From the NCBI GenBank assembly GCA_036245525.1, contig BTPG01000004.1, forward strand, positions 159,160,944 through 159,224,943: a stretch of 64,000 bases of DNA, given 5' to 3'. The DNA is from Semisulcospira habei (lineage: Eukaryota; Mollusca; Gastropoda; Semisulcospiridae). Position numbers and translations under genes: made by a program. A model generated the notes under the pieces. The model was not told the DNA's origin, ran no database searches, and worked only from the letters and a program-made list of their open reading frames with translations. Within the stretch, counting starts at the first letter, position 1. Every line of letters begins with the position of its first letter. Positions 32,641 through 43,456 of the stretch are shown here, piece after piece.

Positions 32641-33108
32641 CCAGGGCCAGCCAACTGCACGAGGCACAGGCGAGGGCTAGCAGGGAAGACGGGCCACGTC
32701 AGAGCCAGTAGACGAGGGCTAGGCGAAGGCAGGCTGGAAGGACGGTCGAACCGTACACAGTCTATCCAAGGGTCAGAGGCTCAGGAAAACGCGTGCGAAC
32801 GCTAACAGCGAAGTAGACAACTGGCTAAAGGAGACACCACCTGGCGCCTGACCGGATGGGCAGGGGAGGCTACTCTCGTCCCTGTTAGGGATCCCCGATA
32901 GCTCTCTCGTCCCTTTCAGGGATCCCCGAGAGCCTCCTGGGGGGACCCTTTGCGTCTTAGGCTAAAATTGGTAAGCAAGTAGACTATTTCCGGTTAGTCA
33001 TGTCATCGGTAATGTGTTTTGAGGAAACAAAGTGCTTCACCAAAATTAGCAGATAAAGGTCTTATCTGCAACCATTGGTGGTACCGGTTCAAATCGATAT
33101 AACAAGTG

Positions 33109-33608
33109 NNNNNNNNNNNNNNNNNNNNNNNNNNNNNNNNNNNNNNNNNNNNNNNNNNNNNNNNNNNNNNNNNNNNNNNNNNNNNNNNNNNNNNNNNNNN
33201 NNNNNNNNNNNNNNNNNNNNNNNNNNNNNNNNNNNNNNNNNNNNNNNNNNNNNNNNNNNNNNNNNNNNNNNNNNNNNNNNNNNNNNNNNNNNNNNNNNNN
33301 NNNNNNNNNNNNNNNNNNNNNNNNNNNNNNNNNNNNNNNNNNNNNNNNNNNNNNNNNNNNNNNNNNNNNNNNNNNNNNNNNNNNNNNNNNNNNNNNNNNN
33401 NNNNNNNNNNNNNNNNNNNNNNNNNNNNNNNNNNNNNNNNNNNNNNNNNNNNNNNNNNNNNNNNNNNNNNNNNNNNNNNNNNNNNNNNNNNNNNNNNNNN
33501 NNNNNNNNNNNNNNNNNNNNNNNNNNNNNNNNNNNNNNNNNNNNNNNNNNNNNNNNNNNNNNNNNNNNNNNNNNNNNNNNNNNNNNNNNNNNNNNNNNNN
33601 NNNNNNNN
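33109..33608. other. Assembly gap (500 N)
   Basis: Exactly 500 N, the conventional size for a gap of unknown length. Distances and contiguity across it are not proven. Confidence 0.99.
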
Positions 33609-33799
33609 AGAATGGTTGGTTGTACTGCATACCATTTTAAAAACTCTGCAAATGAAAGAATGGTTGGTTGTTTGTTGGAGACGAAAGACGTTAAATAAAG
33701 GCTGAAGTTTCAAGTGATTTCTTATGTTGTCAGTTAATTAATTAATGTCAGTGTTCTGTTCTGTCATTTTAACTCATTCTACCCCAAGATCGGAATCCC
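33609..33799. other. Short flank after gap, nothing recognised
   Basis: Contains a short direct repeat (AAGAATGGTTGGTTGT, twice, near 33609 and 33657). No gene. Confidence 0.6.
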
Positions 33800-34350
33800 C
33801 AAATGTTGAAGTCGTCTTCAGAAGACTGCGTTGCAGTGCAGGACATAGATCCACCTTGATGGTTCAAGGGTGATGCCAGAATAGCTTGGCGCCCATAGGC
33901 GCCAAGCTATTCTGGCATCACCCTTGAACTATCATGGTGGATCTTTATTTTGCTGTGGTGTGTCTGGGGTAGAATAAGTTGAGCCCAAATTTTGAAGTCG
34001 TCTTCAGAAGACTGCGTTGCAGTGCAGGACACCGATCCACCATGATGGTTCAAGGGTGATGCCAGAATAGCTTGGCGCCCATAGGCACCAAGCTATTCTG
34101 GCATCACCCTTGAACTATCATGGTGGATCTTTATTTTGCTGTGGTGTGTCTGGGGTAGAATAAGTTAAGCCCAAATGTTGAAGTCGTCTTCAGAAGACTG
34201 CGTTGCAGTGCAGGACACAGATCCACCACGATAGTTCAAGGGTGATGCCAGAATAGCTTGGCGCCCATAGGCGCCAAGCTATTCTGGCATCACCCTTGAA
34301 CTATCGTGGTGGATCTTAAATTTTGCTGGGGTAGAATAAGTTAAGTGTTC
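33800..34350. repeat. 186-bp tandem array, each unit carrying a long hairpin
   Basis: Three units starting near 33805, 33990 and 34177 with the shared start TTGAAGTCGTCTTCAGAAGA. Each contains a ~100-bp inverted repeat (GATCCACC...GGTTCAAGGGTGATGCCAGA, TTGGCGCCCATAGGCGCCAA, complement). Arms remain nearly perfect in each unit and compensating changes are visible (CATGATGG in one unit, CACGATAG in the next, with matching right arms in most). Confidence 0.88.
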
Positions 34351-34491
34351 GTTTCTTCGTCTGGGTCTTTTTCTATCTTTGATATTTTTCCACACTTTTT
34401 GACCCGCATCATAGTCATACTGAGGCTAATAGCTTCAAATCTGTTCACTGCCATAACTGCAAGCTACATTACAGTACTTACAGATGAGGAC

Positions 34492-34583
34492 ATAGACCAA
34501 TGGCTTTAGTTCAAGGGTGGTGCCACAATAGCTTGGCGCCTAGAGGCACCAAGCTATTCTGGCACTAACCCTTGGACTATTTC
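34492..34583. repeat. Hairpin (fold-back) element
   Basis: Related inverted repeat (TTCAAGGGTGGTGCCACAAT...TTGGCGCCTAGAGGCACCAA...complement) with a few arm mismatches. Same family as the tandem array just before it. Confidence 0.8.
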
Positions 34584-34599
34584 AGTTACACTAGTTGCA

Positions 34600-35614
34600 C
34601 ACACTGGTGTATTCCGAATGATAAGGGTTAATATTCAAAATGCTCTGTTGCTGTTTGTCTGAAACTCCAGAGTACCCAAAAACACACAAAAAAGTCCTTT
34701 AATTTCCAGAATACATTATGTTGATTCTCACATCAATGCCATGATAAACTGTTTTGCTTCAAAAGGACAAAACGCAGCAATGTTTAAAAGATTTCCTCTG
34801 TAAAAATCATAATCGAAAGGTTTCGGGCCAGTGTTTATTGAATTTTGCACCATACTATGTAAAGAATGTTAAAGCACACATACACATTTAAGTTGGGAAC
34901 AAAAATTAATGTGAAAAAGAAGTATTCCATGAACTTGACCTTATTACAGACGCCTACTGTTGTGAAGACACCCATTTTGACTGTAATGCCAGTCAGTTTT
35001 GTGTGAGAGAGACACCCACCCACTTTATTGGCAGAAACCCATTTTTTCGGCATCTAGTGCCTCTGTTTCTAGAAAATGTCTATTTTATTTTAAGTTATAG
35101 AGCTTAGTTATAAGGTGAGTTCTAAACATTCGCATCAATTCCAGAGCCCTAGAATAAATAGAAATATGGGAACCCATTTTCACATGAAAGGGTAGGTAAC
35201 CCACTGTGAGGCTTATGTGCGCCTGTGTGTGTGTGTGTGTGTGTGTTTAAACACGAAAATCCCCGTTCTTTATGAACGTATTAAATAGAAGAGACCTAAC
35301 AACTCAGTTCAATGCTTTTGGAAGTATACTGGAAAGAAAAGGAAATGCGACATCATTGAATCACCAGAAACAAGCGTTTGCTGTCGCATTTCTCTTGATC
35401 GTCAAAAAAAAAAAAAAAAACTACCAAGTGAGTATAATATGCATTAGCTGTACTTACTTTATGTGGTAATGCAATTTTGGCATCACAGTATATTATATAT
35501 ACTTACCTATTTTTTTTCCTGAAGAAACGCTCTAAAGCTTTATGTGGTGTTGCCGCAGATGAAGAAGTCAGACTCATTTTGAAAAGGCAACACCTTTGTT
35601 TTTATATTTGTTAT
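34600..35614. other. Intergenic, nothing recognised
   Basis: AT-rich sequence without recognisable gene. It contains a (GT)n run at about 35223-35246 and an A run at about 35405-35420. Confidence 0.6.
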
Positions 35615-35846
35615 TGGGGCGGGCGGCCAGCCGCATCGATCTAGATCGGTGCCGCTAGCCGCCAGCCGCAGGCGAGGAAGAAACACGGCTGCGCCTAAAT
35701 CAGACGCTGCAAGCGGGGGGACCTAAGTACCGTAGTTAGACTAATAATGGTGATGTCGTCTGCCGTTTCTAATAGAGTATCCAGAGTTTTAGAGTTTGGG
35801 TGGGCAGTTCGAAAAGCGCTACATTCTGGGGTAAAGGCCCCGCACT

Positions 35847-36341
35847 CTAGAATCGCATGGCTGGGGGTAAAATCCTCTCCACATTCGTACACAATCTATG
35901 GAGAGCAGGATCGACCAGCCTGATGGTGAGAATGGGATTTTTTTTTATTCGGTAGGCGAGGACGTCTGGATTTGCCCGGCTCAGGCTGTTTTTATTAGCA
36001 AGATAATGGTCGCAAATTTTGTGTTTGATTTTATTTTTAATTTCCATAGCGAAGGGAGGTAGCCGAATGGGCTGCGCACCGGGGAGGTTTGAGGCGCCCC
36101 GGCAGGCAGCCCTATCAGCCATCTCGTTTCCCAGGATTCCAACATGAGAAGGGACCCTCTGGAGGACAACGTCAACCCCTCGGCTGATGAGCTCATGCAG
36201 AAGGAGTTGAATTTCGAGTATTACATCTGGTCGTTTAGATTTATCATTTAGTGAAAGACTCTGTAGAGCTGATTTAGAGTCTGAACAGATAAGGACCTGA
36301 TGCATCTGCAACGGCAGGGCTACAAGATGGTGAAGGGCCAT
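35847..36341 (-). pseudogene. LINE RNase H domain
   Basis: Open frame with the type-I RNase H motifs VLICSDSKSALQSL (Asp), VVLQRVPSHVGILGNEMADR (His and Asp boxes) and a C-terminal zinc-binding-like tail further downstream. The first Asp/Glu motifs lie upstream in a broken part. In such LINEs RNase H removes RNA from the cDNA hybrid. Belongs to the element at 35615-40140. Confidence 0.8.
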
Positions 36342-36950
36342 CGTGATGGCGGTTAGTTCTGCCGTGCAGACGGAGTAGTCCCTATTGAGATTACAGGAAG
36401 AATTCTTGTTGAGCGATGGGATGTAGAATCCGTACCCTATATTTCCGTCACTATTGACGGATCCGTCGGTGTAAACTGTCAGGGCGTTAGGGTATTTATT
36501 ATCTATGAAATTAAGGGTGGAGGTTTTAGGAACATGGGGCTTATCTTTCTTACTAATATTCGGAATTTCTGTACAGATGTAGGCCGTCAGGAGAGTCCAG
36601 GGCGGGCGATTTGGAATTGGCGTGGGGGAGACGGTGCGGGGGGCTGCGTCTATTAGGATGTATAAGTTTGTTTATTTTGGTAGGTTCAGTAACATCGATC
36701 TTTATTTCTTTATGGTAGGTAGGCTGCGCACTGTTTACAGTGGAGAAAATGCGTCCCATGTAGGACGCGCAGAGTTCCTTCAAGTGGTATTTTAGTTGGA
36801 GTATACCTAGTTGCACATAGATGGCGTTATTGGGTGCATGGAGAGGGATACCTAGAATGTACTTTAAGGATCTCATTTCCGCGGATTCGAGGGATTTGAG
36901 ATAGTTTTTTTTTTTTTTTTAGGCAGGAAAGAAGCATTCAGCTCCATAGT

Positions 36951-38010
36951 TTAGGTTAGATCGAGGTTAGATCGAACTAAGGCTGTATGGAGGTGTATGA
37001 GGAGATTGTGTCCTCTCCCCCAGACCTCACCTTTTAGCATTTTTATAAGGTTGGTGGCTCTATTTGCTTTAGAACTTAGATTATTGATATGCGGGGTCCA
37101 ATTTAGAGTATATGTGAAAGTGACTCCGCGGAATTTAATTTGGGTAGAAGGGTTAAGGGGAAGTCTGTCGCCGTTATTTAGTAGTGAGAATTTATGCTCA
37201 GAGATAGTTTTCTCGTAATTGAAGAAAATGAGTTGAGTTTTTTGGGGGGAAATTTCGAAACCATTTTCTAGCATGTATTTTTGTATTAAGTCAATGGCGG
37301 CTTGGAAACATTTAGCCGGTTTTTTAATTATTAATATGGTGTTTGTTTTTTGTTTTTCTCGGGGCTTTTGGTTTTGACTTCTTGCCAGATGGCAATGTCG
37401 TCGGCATATTGGAAAAGTTTTATTGGAAAGATTGGAAAGATTTTTTTTTTTGTTGGTTTGATTAACTTCTAGGAAGGTTGGGAGGTCCGCGACCATGATG
37501 TTGAAGAGGGTCGGAGCTATGTAGGTCCCTTGGGGGACCCCGCAATCCGTATGTCGGATACTAGAGAGGGTGTGGTTAAACTTAACCTGTAGCGTTCGCT
37601 TAAGGAAGTTTTTGATAAATTATAGATACCTGAGAAGCCCAGATTTTAAAAATCATTTTTAGCAGCCGACAGTGCCAGACTACATCGAAGGCGCGGCGAC
37701 CGTCAAAGAAACAGGCCAAAACCCTGCGCTTTCTTAGGAAGGCCTGCTTAATTCAGGAGGAGATAGAATGTAATTGGTCAGCGCAGGATCTACCTTTGCG
37801 AAAACTTACCTGGACAGAGGGAATAGCGTTAATTTTGTCTAATTGATATTCTATCCTATTTTTTATTAATTTTTCAAAGATTTTACTCAGATGTGAAGTT
37901 AGAGTTACTGGGTGGAATGAGCTAAGTAGGTTGGTTTCTGGTTTTTTTTGTTTGTTTGTTTGTTTTTTTTTTGGGGGGGTTAATACCGTATTACTATGCC
38001 ATTTTGCCAA
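36951..38010 (-). pseudogene. LINE reverse transcriptase fragments
   Basis: Two frames with reverse transcriptase motifs: ETNLLSSFHPVTLTSHLSKI with FEKLIKNRIEYQL (fingers) and, downstream, MLENGFEISPQKTQLIFFNY with IKFRGVTFTYTLNWTPHI (thumb, after the YxDD box). The palm between them is only visible in pieces (HSISS, then YGVPQGTY-like sequence near 37540, FADDIAIW-like sequence near 37395). Confidence 0.7.
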
Positions 38011-40140
38011 GTCCGGGGGAGGGTCCCCTCGCTATAGCATCTATTCATTAATTCCACAATGATGTTTTTGCCCTTGGTGGGTAGGATTTTATCATTGGAT
38101 TTGTAAGACTATCAGGGCCACAATAACAAAGTTGATTTATTTATGTCACTCGCCTGGCGGTTGGCGAATTTTGGTTATCTTTTATTTCAGGGAACCAGAG
38201 GGGGTGATGGATGTTCAGGTCCCCCAGGATGAGCCAGCCATCTCCCTGAGTGGAGGCGAGCCACTCGAGCCCAGCCTGGGGGACTGACTTGGGGGCATAA
38301 GTATTTAGGATTTTTAGGGATTTATGGGTATTAGGAAATTTGATTTGTACTAGATTGGGTGAGTTGGATGAGAGGGGACAAGGGAAGTGAGAATTTCGTG
38401 GTCTAATCCCATTTTGATGTAGGAGACAGTTCGTGTGATGACATTAGGATTAGACTCAGTTACGGGGGGAAAGTGATAGCCGGGGATGGAGGGTAATTTA
38501 GTTTTTGGTGTATTTGGAGATTAAAGACATTATTTGTGGGCTATTTTCTGACAAGTAATTGCTTAAGTGATGTAAATTAGTTCTGATAGATCCACAGTTC
38601 CATTGTAGAACTGTAAAAGTGGTTTAGGGCTATTTGCGTGTACAGCGTAGGTAATGCTGGGTTAAAATCGGGGGGTGGGGGGGTGGGGGTAGTGCTTTAG
38701 GAAAGATGGGGTAGGTGACTGGTGGTGTCCACCGTCGTCGGGCGGAATTCACCCGTCAAGAGCGACATTACCATAGTAACAATCATCTGGTTAAATTGAA
38801 TAAGTGACAGGAGAATTTCATACAAATTTCCATGGGACACTGCCTTAACGAGGGTCTCTGAGTATTTGTGGATATCTGCTACCATGCTTTTTTTTCAGAC
38901 TGTTGGTAGTCTGGTCGGGGGGGGGGGGGGGGGGGGGGAGTTGAGATGGAGCAGAATTTGAGAATGTGTTAGTGGGGGGAGTTTGGGAATCTAGTTCCAT
39001 CTCCTCGGTAATTAGATCTATTTGGTTGAGTTTAGGGACATTATCTGCGGGCTTCTTATTTTGAGGGGCTAAGGCCTCTCTGTAGGATCTGATTTGCTGA
39101 CTGACAGGGGGTGGTGTTTGGCAAGAGTTGCTTGGAGTTTAGAGGAGTTATTTTGGGGGCCATTTTGGGCGGACCCGGTTCTGTTTGATCTTGGGGCTGG
39201 AGTTGGGGTAAGCCTATGAAGGGCACTTTTTGGGGTGGGGGTTAATTTGTGGAGAGGGGGTGGGTTGGTAGATGGCCCGATTTGAGTTCAGGCTATTTGG
39301 TCAAGATCTCTAGGTGTGTTTTTTTTTTTTAGGGGGAGTTGGTTTTGGGTGTTGATGAGTGTTTGGGCTCTCTTGACGGCCTCTTGGTAAGGGATATAGG
39401 TGCCGTTTCTATTTCGGCTGGCCTCTCTAAAAAGTATGATTTGGGGGCATTTTGTATATGCCGCGCTGTGGGCACCGCCGCAGTTTACAAATTTGGGGTG
39501 GGGCGGGGTGTGTGGGGGGGGGGTGCTATCAGGGCAGGAGGCCCTGGGGTGCTGGTGGCTTCCACATCATACACAGGCAGGCTTTTTTGCTCTGCATAGT
39601 GGAGCCGTATGTCCCAGTCTGCAGCACTTATCACAGTGGGTGGCAGATGGGGCATAGGGCTCGACAGGCACCATGAGGATGCCCAGCTTGATTTTTTTTT
39701 TTTTTTTTTTGGGGGGGGGGGGTGGGGGGGGGGCATTTTTGTGAGGTTTTGGAACTCGATTTTAACAGCTCTGGAGGGGGTGTTATCGTTTAGGCGGCTG
39801 ACTGTTGTGTGAAATCCCTGGCGGAGAGACTTTTTCTTTGGGGCTACATCTTCGTTTGGGGGGATGCCGCTGGGGGTGGGGATGGTACACTCGACGTTCG
39901 CTCCACGCGATTTTTGTTTTACTCGCGAGGAGTCACTGGGATTGGGGCAAGACACTATCCAGACGTCCTGTCCTAAATGCAGTACCGTTATTTCCGCTGG
40001 GGCCACCCCAGAGCTGTCGCAGAGGTGTGGCTGCTGTGGGCCGTTATTTCTGAGGCGGGTGCTCCCATTCCCTCGGTCGCGGATTCTGACTGGGTATGCG
40101 CATTACACCGGCCTCTGCGACAGGGCCGGAGGCAGCCCCA

Positions 40141-40744
40141 GAGAGATGAATATTAGAGAGCGGACGGACACCTAAATCAATAATGCCGTATCGATAGTTA
40201 TAAATCAGGGTAAATTACGTACGTAATTACGTTACGGTCCAGAATTTCTAATTTCCCGTTGTCACTGTTGGCATTCCTGAGAAATAGCGACTACATCCTG
40301 TACACGCCACCCACCCCCCTACCCCCACACCCCACCCCCCACCAACCTCGCACACACACACACATACCCACCACCCTACAAAGCCCCTCACACCACCCAG
40401 GCACTCACCCCAACCCCCACCCACCTCGCACACACACACACAAGCACCCTCAAACATATTAGGTCAAATTATTCCGTTCTGTGTCAACGCTTCAAATTTA
40501 TGTCACTAAGCCACTAGGTCAGATTTTTAATGTGGAACAAACCTTAAAAATAGGTTTTTTTCCAAATATGGAGCACCAAGTCGTTCCTAAATAAAATAAA
40601 ACTCCCCAAGTGAGGAGTTTGTGTGGAGAAAAAAGAATTTTGTTTCAACGTCTGTGTGAAGAAAAAGTTTTCACTTCACTCATCAGCACATCGTCACTGC
40701 TGGGAAGCATTAAAAATAAAAGACAAAACCCATAACTCTACTCC
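40141..40744. other. Intergenic flank of the Polinton, CA-rich tract
   Basis: No gene. It contains a C/A-rich stretch with (CA)n runs at about 40290-40445. It ends with TACTCC immediately before the Polinton, the sequence that reappears on the other side. Confidence 0.7.
40739..40744. repeat. Polinton target-site duplication, left
   Basis: TACTCC next to the AGAGATAT tip. The same hexamer is at 60565-60570, overlapping the last base of the right tip by one, so 5 bp are unambiguous. Confidence 0.7.
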
Positions 40745-41452
40745 AGAGATATAAATACTGAGCGGATTGAAGCATCATTAACACAATGACTGAGTTAACC
40801 CCCTTGATTATATCTTTTTTGGCCCTCCATATCTATGTCTCCCGCACAGAGTAAATACCATTGGAAGTTACCCCTAAATCATCATTATTTAAACAGCCAC
40901 ATTTTTATGAAAATCAAAAATAATACTTAAGGGGTTAACTCAGTCATTGTGTTAATAATACTTCAATCCGCTCAGTATTTATATCTCTCTTAATTAGCTC
41001 ATATATCTACTGTTGCAATGTTACTATGTACGTAAACACAGCCCGTCGCCAGCTGACTCTAGGTACGACGCGTCAGAATAAAATATGCACAACAGTTACA
41101 AAATATGATCACGTCGCAATGTTTTGACAACGTTGCTCAAAACCTTTTCAAATCCTTTAGCTGCTAGATCGATGTACCACACCTGAGTCGATATTCACAC
41201 AATTTATTTTTGTCCTTAAGAAAATGCACATCGAAAAAATCATGACCCCCCACAAATGTAAATTGGTTTTAAGATTGAATGGGAATAAAACCCCCATTAG
41301 CTACCGCACACAGAGAGAGAGAAAGACCCGCTTTGACAACACAGACATAAACTCCACTCATGTGAAACTTACACGTTTTAAATCAGCTTCTTTTCAAGCC
41401 AGCTCACCTGTTTACCTTTGTGGTGTCTAATGTCGCAACGCGCCGACACAGT
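40745..41452 (+). repeat. Polinton left terminal inverted repeat (708 bp)
   Basis: Matches 59858-60565 in reverse complement without indels (coordinates sum to 101310 throughout) and with only a handful of mismatches (for example at 41437 and 41446). It starts AGAGATATAAATACTGAGCG. The outer 242 bp (40745-40986) are themselves an inverted repeat with ~60-bp arms. A 68-codon frame at 41224-41430 is the same in both repeats; nothing supports its translation. Confidence 0.95.
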
Positions 41453-41991
41453 CAATCTCACCCCTTTTTACACAGAGAGAGGCCCGTTATAAAGTCAGTA
41501 ATCATACACCTTTACCCCGCTCTGTTTTATGTCTGTGCTTATAACAACATTACAAGCACTGACGAAAGATTTTGGACCGGCTGACTGGAATTTTTCAAAA
41601 ACCCACCCCGAGGGGGGGGTGTTTACTGTTGACTGTTATTTCTACACATGTTGAAACAGGCATGATCAAGCCAGTTTAAACACGCAGGCACTGACAAAGG
41701 GTGTAGGTTGATTTTGCTGGTCATTTCAAAAGGCATTGAACTTAATGTTGGCATAGTAATTGATTTGCCGCTCTTTGAAGACATACAGTGAGCATCACGA
41801 GTGGCGTTTTATATCTCTGCTTGTTAGACTGCCTAGTTTTGTCAGCTGATGTTATTCCGCACGTTTTGCACATTTCGAAATCAGACACGATCAAGCCAGT
41901 TTGAACTTGACTGTTGACGTGCCTTGGAACTAATGCGTGTTAAGATATTTTCTAGTATAAAACCAAACCCCAAATCTAGGTAGAGTCAATC
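41453..41991. other. Polinton left subterminal non-coding region
   Basis: No gene. Probably holds the promoter for the leftmost plus-strand gene; TATAAAA occurs at about 41956, some 35 nt before the first start codon. Confidence 0.55.
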
Positions 41992-42474
41992 ATGACACAA
42001 TACTCTGCTAAAAGTGCGATTGCACAAACCTGTCTTCTTCGTAAGCGGCTGTGTTATCGTCAGGCAAGAGTGGCTCGTTTTAAAGAAGAATTGGAGAAAC
42101 TGAATGTTGATGTACAGGATTTAAAATCAAGCTTAAATAACATTGAAGAAGAGATGAAACCTATTTGTGATGCAATAATTGTGTATGAGAATGAAAACAA
42201 TTTACAGTCATTGTCAGCCATGATAAAACAATATGGCAACCTTGAGGGAAAGGCAGAAAAAATTAGAAAAGTCATTCTTCAAAAGGAGCTAAAGGCAAGA
42301 TTGAAAGAAAAAGATATACAGATGAATGAAATGGTTGCAAATAATATTTCTGTCGAAATGAGTAAAATAGAAAATGAAAACCCTTTACTTCAAAAATTGC
42401 ATCAAATTATTCATATAAAGAAACAAGAAAAAGCAGCAGCAGAAGCAGCAGCAGCAAGTGGAAGCAAAGCATAA
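41992..42474 (+). CDS. Polinton coiled-coil protein, unknown
   Basis: 160 residues, rich in Lys and Glu. Residues ~25-60 and ~85-145 show heptad-like patterns (ARFKEELEKLNVDVQDLKSS, KIRKVILQKELKARLKEKD) typical of coiled coils; the tail is Ala-rich. I do not recognise the family. First gene of the plus-strand block, 430 bp before the next. A 19-bp word within its start (42035-42053) recurs inverted just after its stop (42490-42508), where a further copy of the word forms a short hairpin. A structural or scaffold role is only a guess. Confidence 0.75.
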   Translation: MTQYSAKSAIAQTCLLRKRLCYRQARVARFKEELEKLNVDVQDLKSSLNNIEEEMKPICDAIIVYENENNLQSLSAMIKQYGNLEGKAEKIRKVILQKELKARLKEKDIQMNEMVANNISVEMSKIENENPLLQKLHQIIHIKKQEKAAAEAAAASGSKA

Positions 42475-42904
42475 ATAACGGAGTAGTTCCACAGCCGCTT
42501 ACGAAGAATAAGCGGCTTACATTTGCTCTCGGCTTTTGTACATACCATCAAATTTTACACACCACAGAATATTTTTATCTTAGTGTGGTGTGTTGGAAAA
42601 ACACTTTCACGTGATATGCGTTTTTACGCAGCCCGGGAGTATCATGTTCGAGTGTTTTTTCTAGGGATGTACCACAGCTCAGCACACAAACACACACAAA
42701 TCTACATCCGAGAGCAATTACATGTTTGGCTTGACATGTGGTCTTTGGTACAAAATAGGTGACCACTAAAAATTTTTCATTTTCTTTGAGCTGTCAAAGG
42801 TTTCTGACCTTTCTGATGAGACTAATTAAGTCGAAACAGCTCCTAGTTTCAAAGGTAAGTGCTTTTTTATTTCACTTATTATTAAAAATATATTTTATTA
42901 TAAA
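42475..42904. other. Polinton intergenic region with hairpin
   Basis: Non-coding. It begins with an 8-bp-stem hairpin (GCCGCTTA...TAAGCGGC, 42494-42516) just after the upstream stop, possibly a 3'-end structure. No other feature was recognised. Confidence 0.55.
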
Positions 42905-43456
42905 ATGAACACAGATGAAATATTATTATTAAATGATATTGGCGCTGTAGAAAACATAGACTTAGATTCGAAAAGGGAACGACTTTTATCTGTAGTGGTT
43001 TCTGGTCATTCGAAATCTTATTTTGGGAAGCTTTATTCAACTGAAGATATACTATCCCTCACGGCTGCTGATTTATTTAAACTTCATTTTAAATATGAAC
43101 AACACATGGCTTCACTAATGACCCGTGATTTGAGCAAATCAATTGTCTACTTATATTCAAAAGCTGTGAGTTACGCTCTCCCTGTAGACATTGAAAATCT
43201 TACAAATGACCTCGAGAGTAACCCCATTGTAACGAGTGCAATTGGTAAATTAGCTTGCCTTTTATTCTACAGATTTGGTAATTTGCTGGCTCCTCTGGTA
43301 ACATTAATTGTAACTAGCAGCCATGTAGATTTTACGAAATTAAATTTTTTTGTTGATAAAAATGGACGACCAACAGACGACCCCCCAAACGACCCCACAG
43401 ATGAACCCTGTTTCGGACCCTGTCCAGACTCCGATTCACGCAGTGACAAAAATTAA
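42905..43456 (+). CDS. Polinton protein, unknown (183 aa)
   Basis: Starts in TTATAAAATG. Mostly helical-looking, with a hydrophobic stretch around residues 110-140 (KLACLLFYRFGNLLAPLVTL) that could be membrane-associated. The acidic, Pro-rich tail (DDPPNDPTDEPCFGPCPDSD) overlaps the start of the next gene in another frame over 95 nt. No family recognised. Confidence 0.75.
   Translation: MNTDEILLLNDIGAVENIDLDSKRERLLSVVVSGHSKSYFGKLYSTEDILSLTAADLFKLHFKYEQHMASLMTRDLSKSIVYLYSKAVSYALPVDIENLTNDLESNPIVTSAIGKLACLLFYRFGNLLAPLVTLIVTSSHVDFTKLNFFVDKNGRPTDDPPNDPTDEPCFGPCPDSDSRSDKN

Larger units (their letters stand above)
26990..33030 (-). mobile_element. DIRS-like retrotransposon copy D, degenerate with expanded repeats
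   Basis: Bounded by a ~42-bp inverted repeat: TTGTTTCCTCAAAACACATT at 26990 and its complement ending at about 33030, extending inward through ATGACATGACTAACCGG. Minus-strand remnants in order: recombinase (about 27200-28230), RNase H/RT end (about 28240-29700, for example LPLFISPFP and YTYPLAVLVL in shifted frames), gag repeats (30541-31515), repeated gag-start region (31690-32640) and 5' leader (32650-33030). Many frameshifts; none of its products can be made. Confidence 0.75.
35615..40140 (-). mobile_element. Old LINE with RNase H domain (I-like), degenerate
   Basis: Minus-strand non-LTR element read right to left: a basic/cysteine-containing ORF1-like region (39485-40006, with HLGQDVWIVSCPNPSDSSRV), an endonuclease trace near 38180-38260 (GDLNIHHPLWFPE), reverse transcriptase pieces (37753-38010 with LSKIFEKLIKNRI, then SFRKGRSCADQL; 36951-37496 with MVADLPTF, then FRGVTFTYTLNWTPHI), and an RNase H domain (35847-36341). 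ORF1, EN, RT, then RNase H is the order of I/Jockey-superfamily LINEs with RNase H. T- and G-homopolymers and many frameshifts show it is old. End points are approximate and no target duplication was found. Confidence 0.75.

Noticed and set aside
27200..32700. Many long arginine/proline-rich frames that could pass for host genes
   Set aside because: They lie in the degenerate GC-rich DIRS copy D, where stops are rare by composition; the recognisable pieces are DIRS remnants in shifted frames.
33003..33713. Open frames across the N run
   Set aside because: They consist of undefined codons in an assembly gap.
41224..41430. 68-codon frame present identically in both Polinton TIRs (also 59880-60086)
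   Set aside because: Its duplication follows from the inverted repeat, it has no recognisable domain, and its start is not in the ATAAAAATG context.
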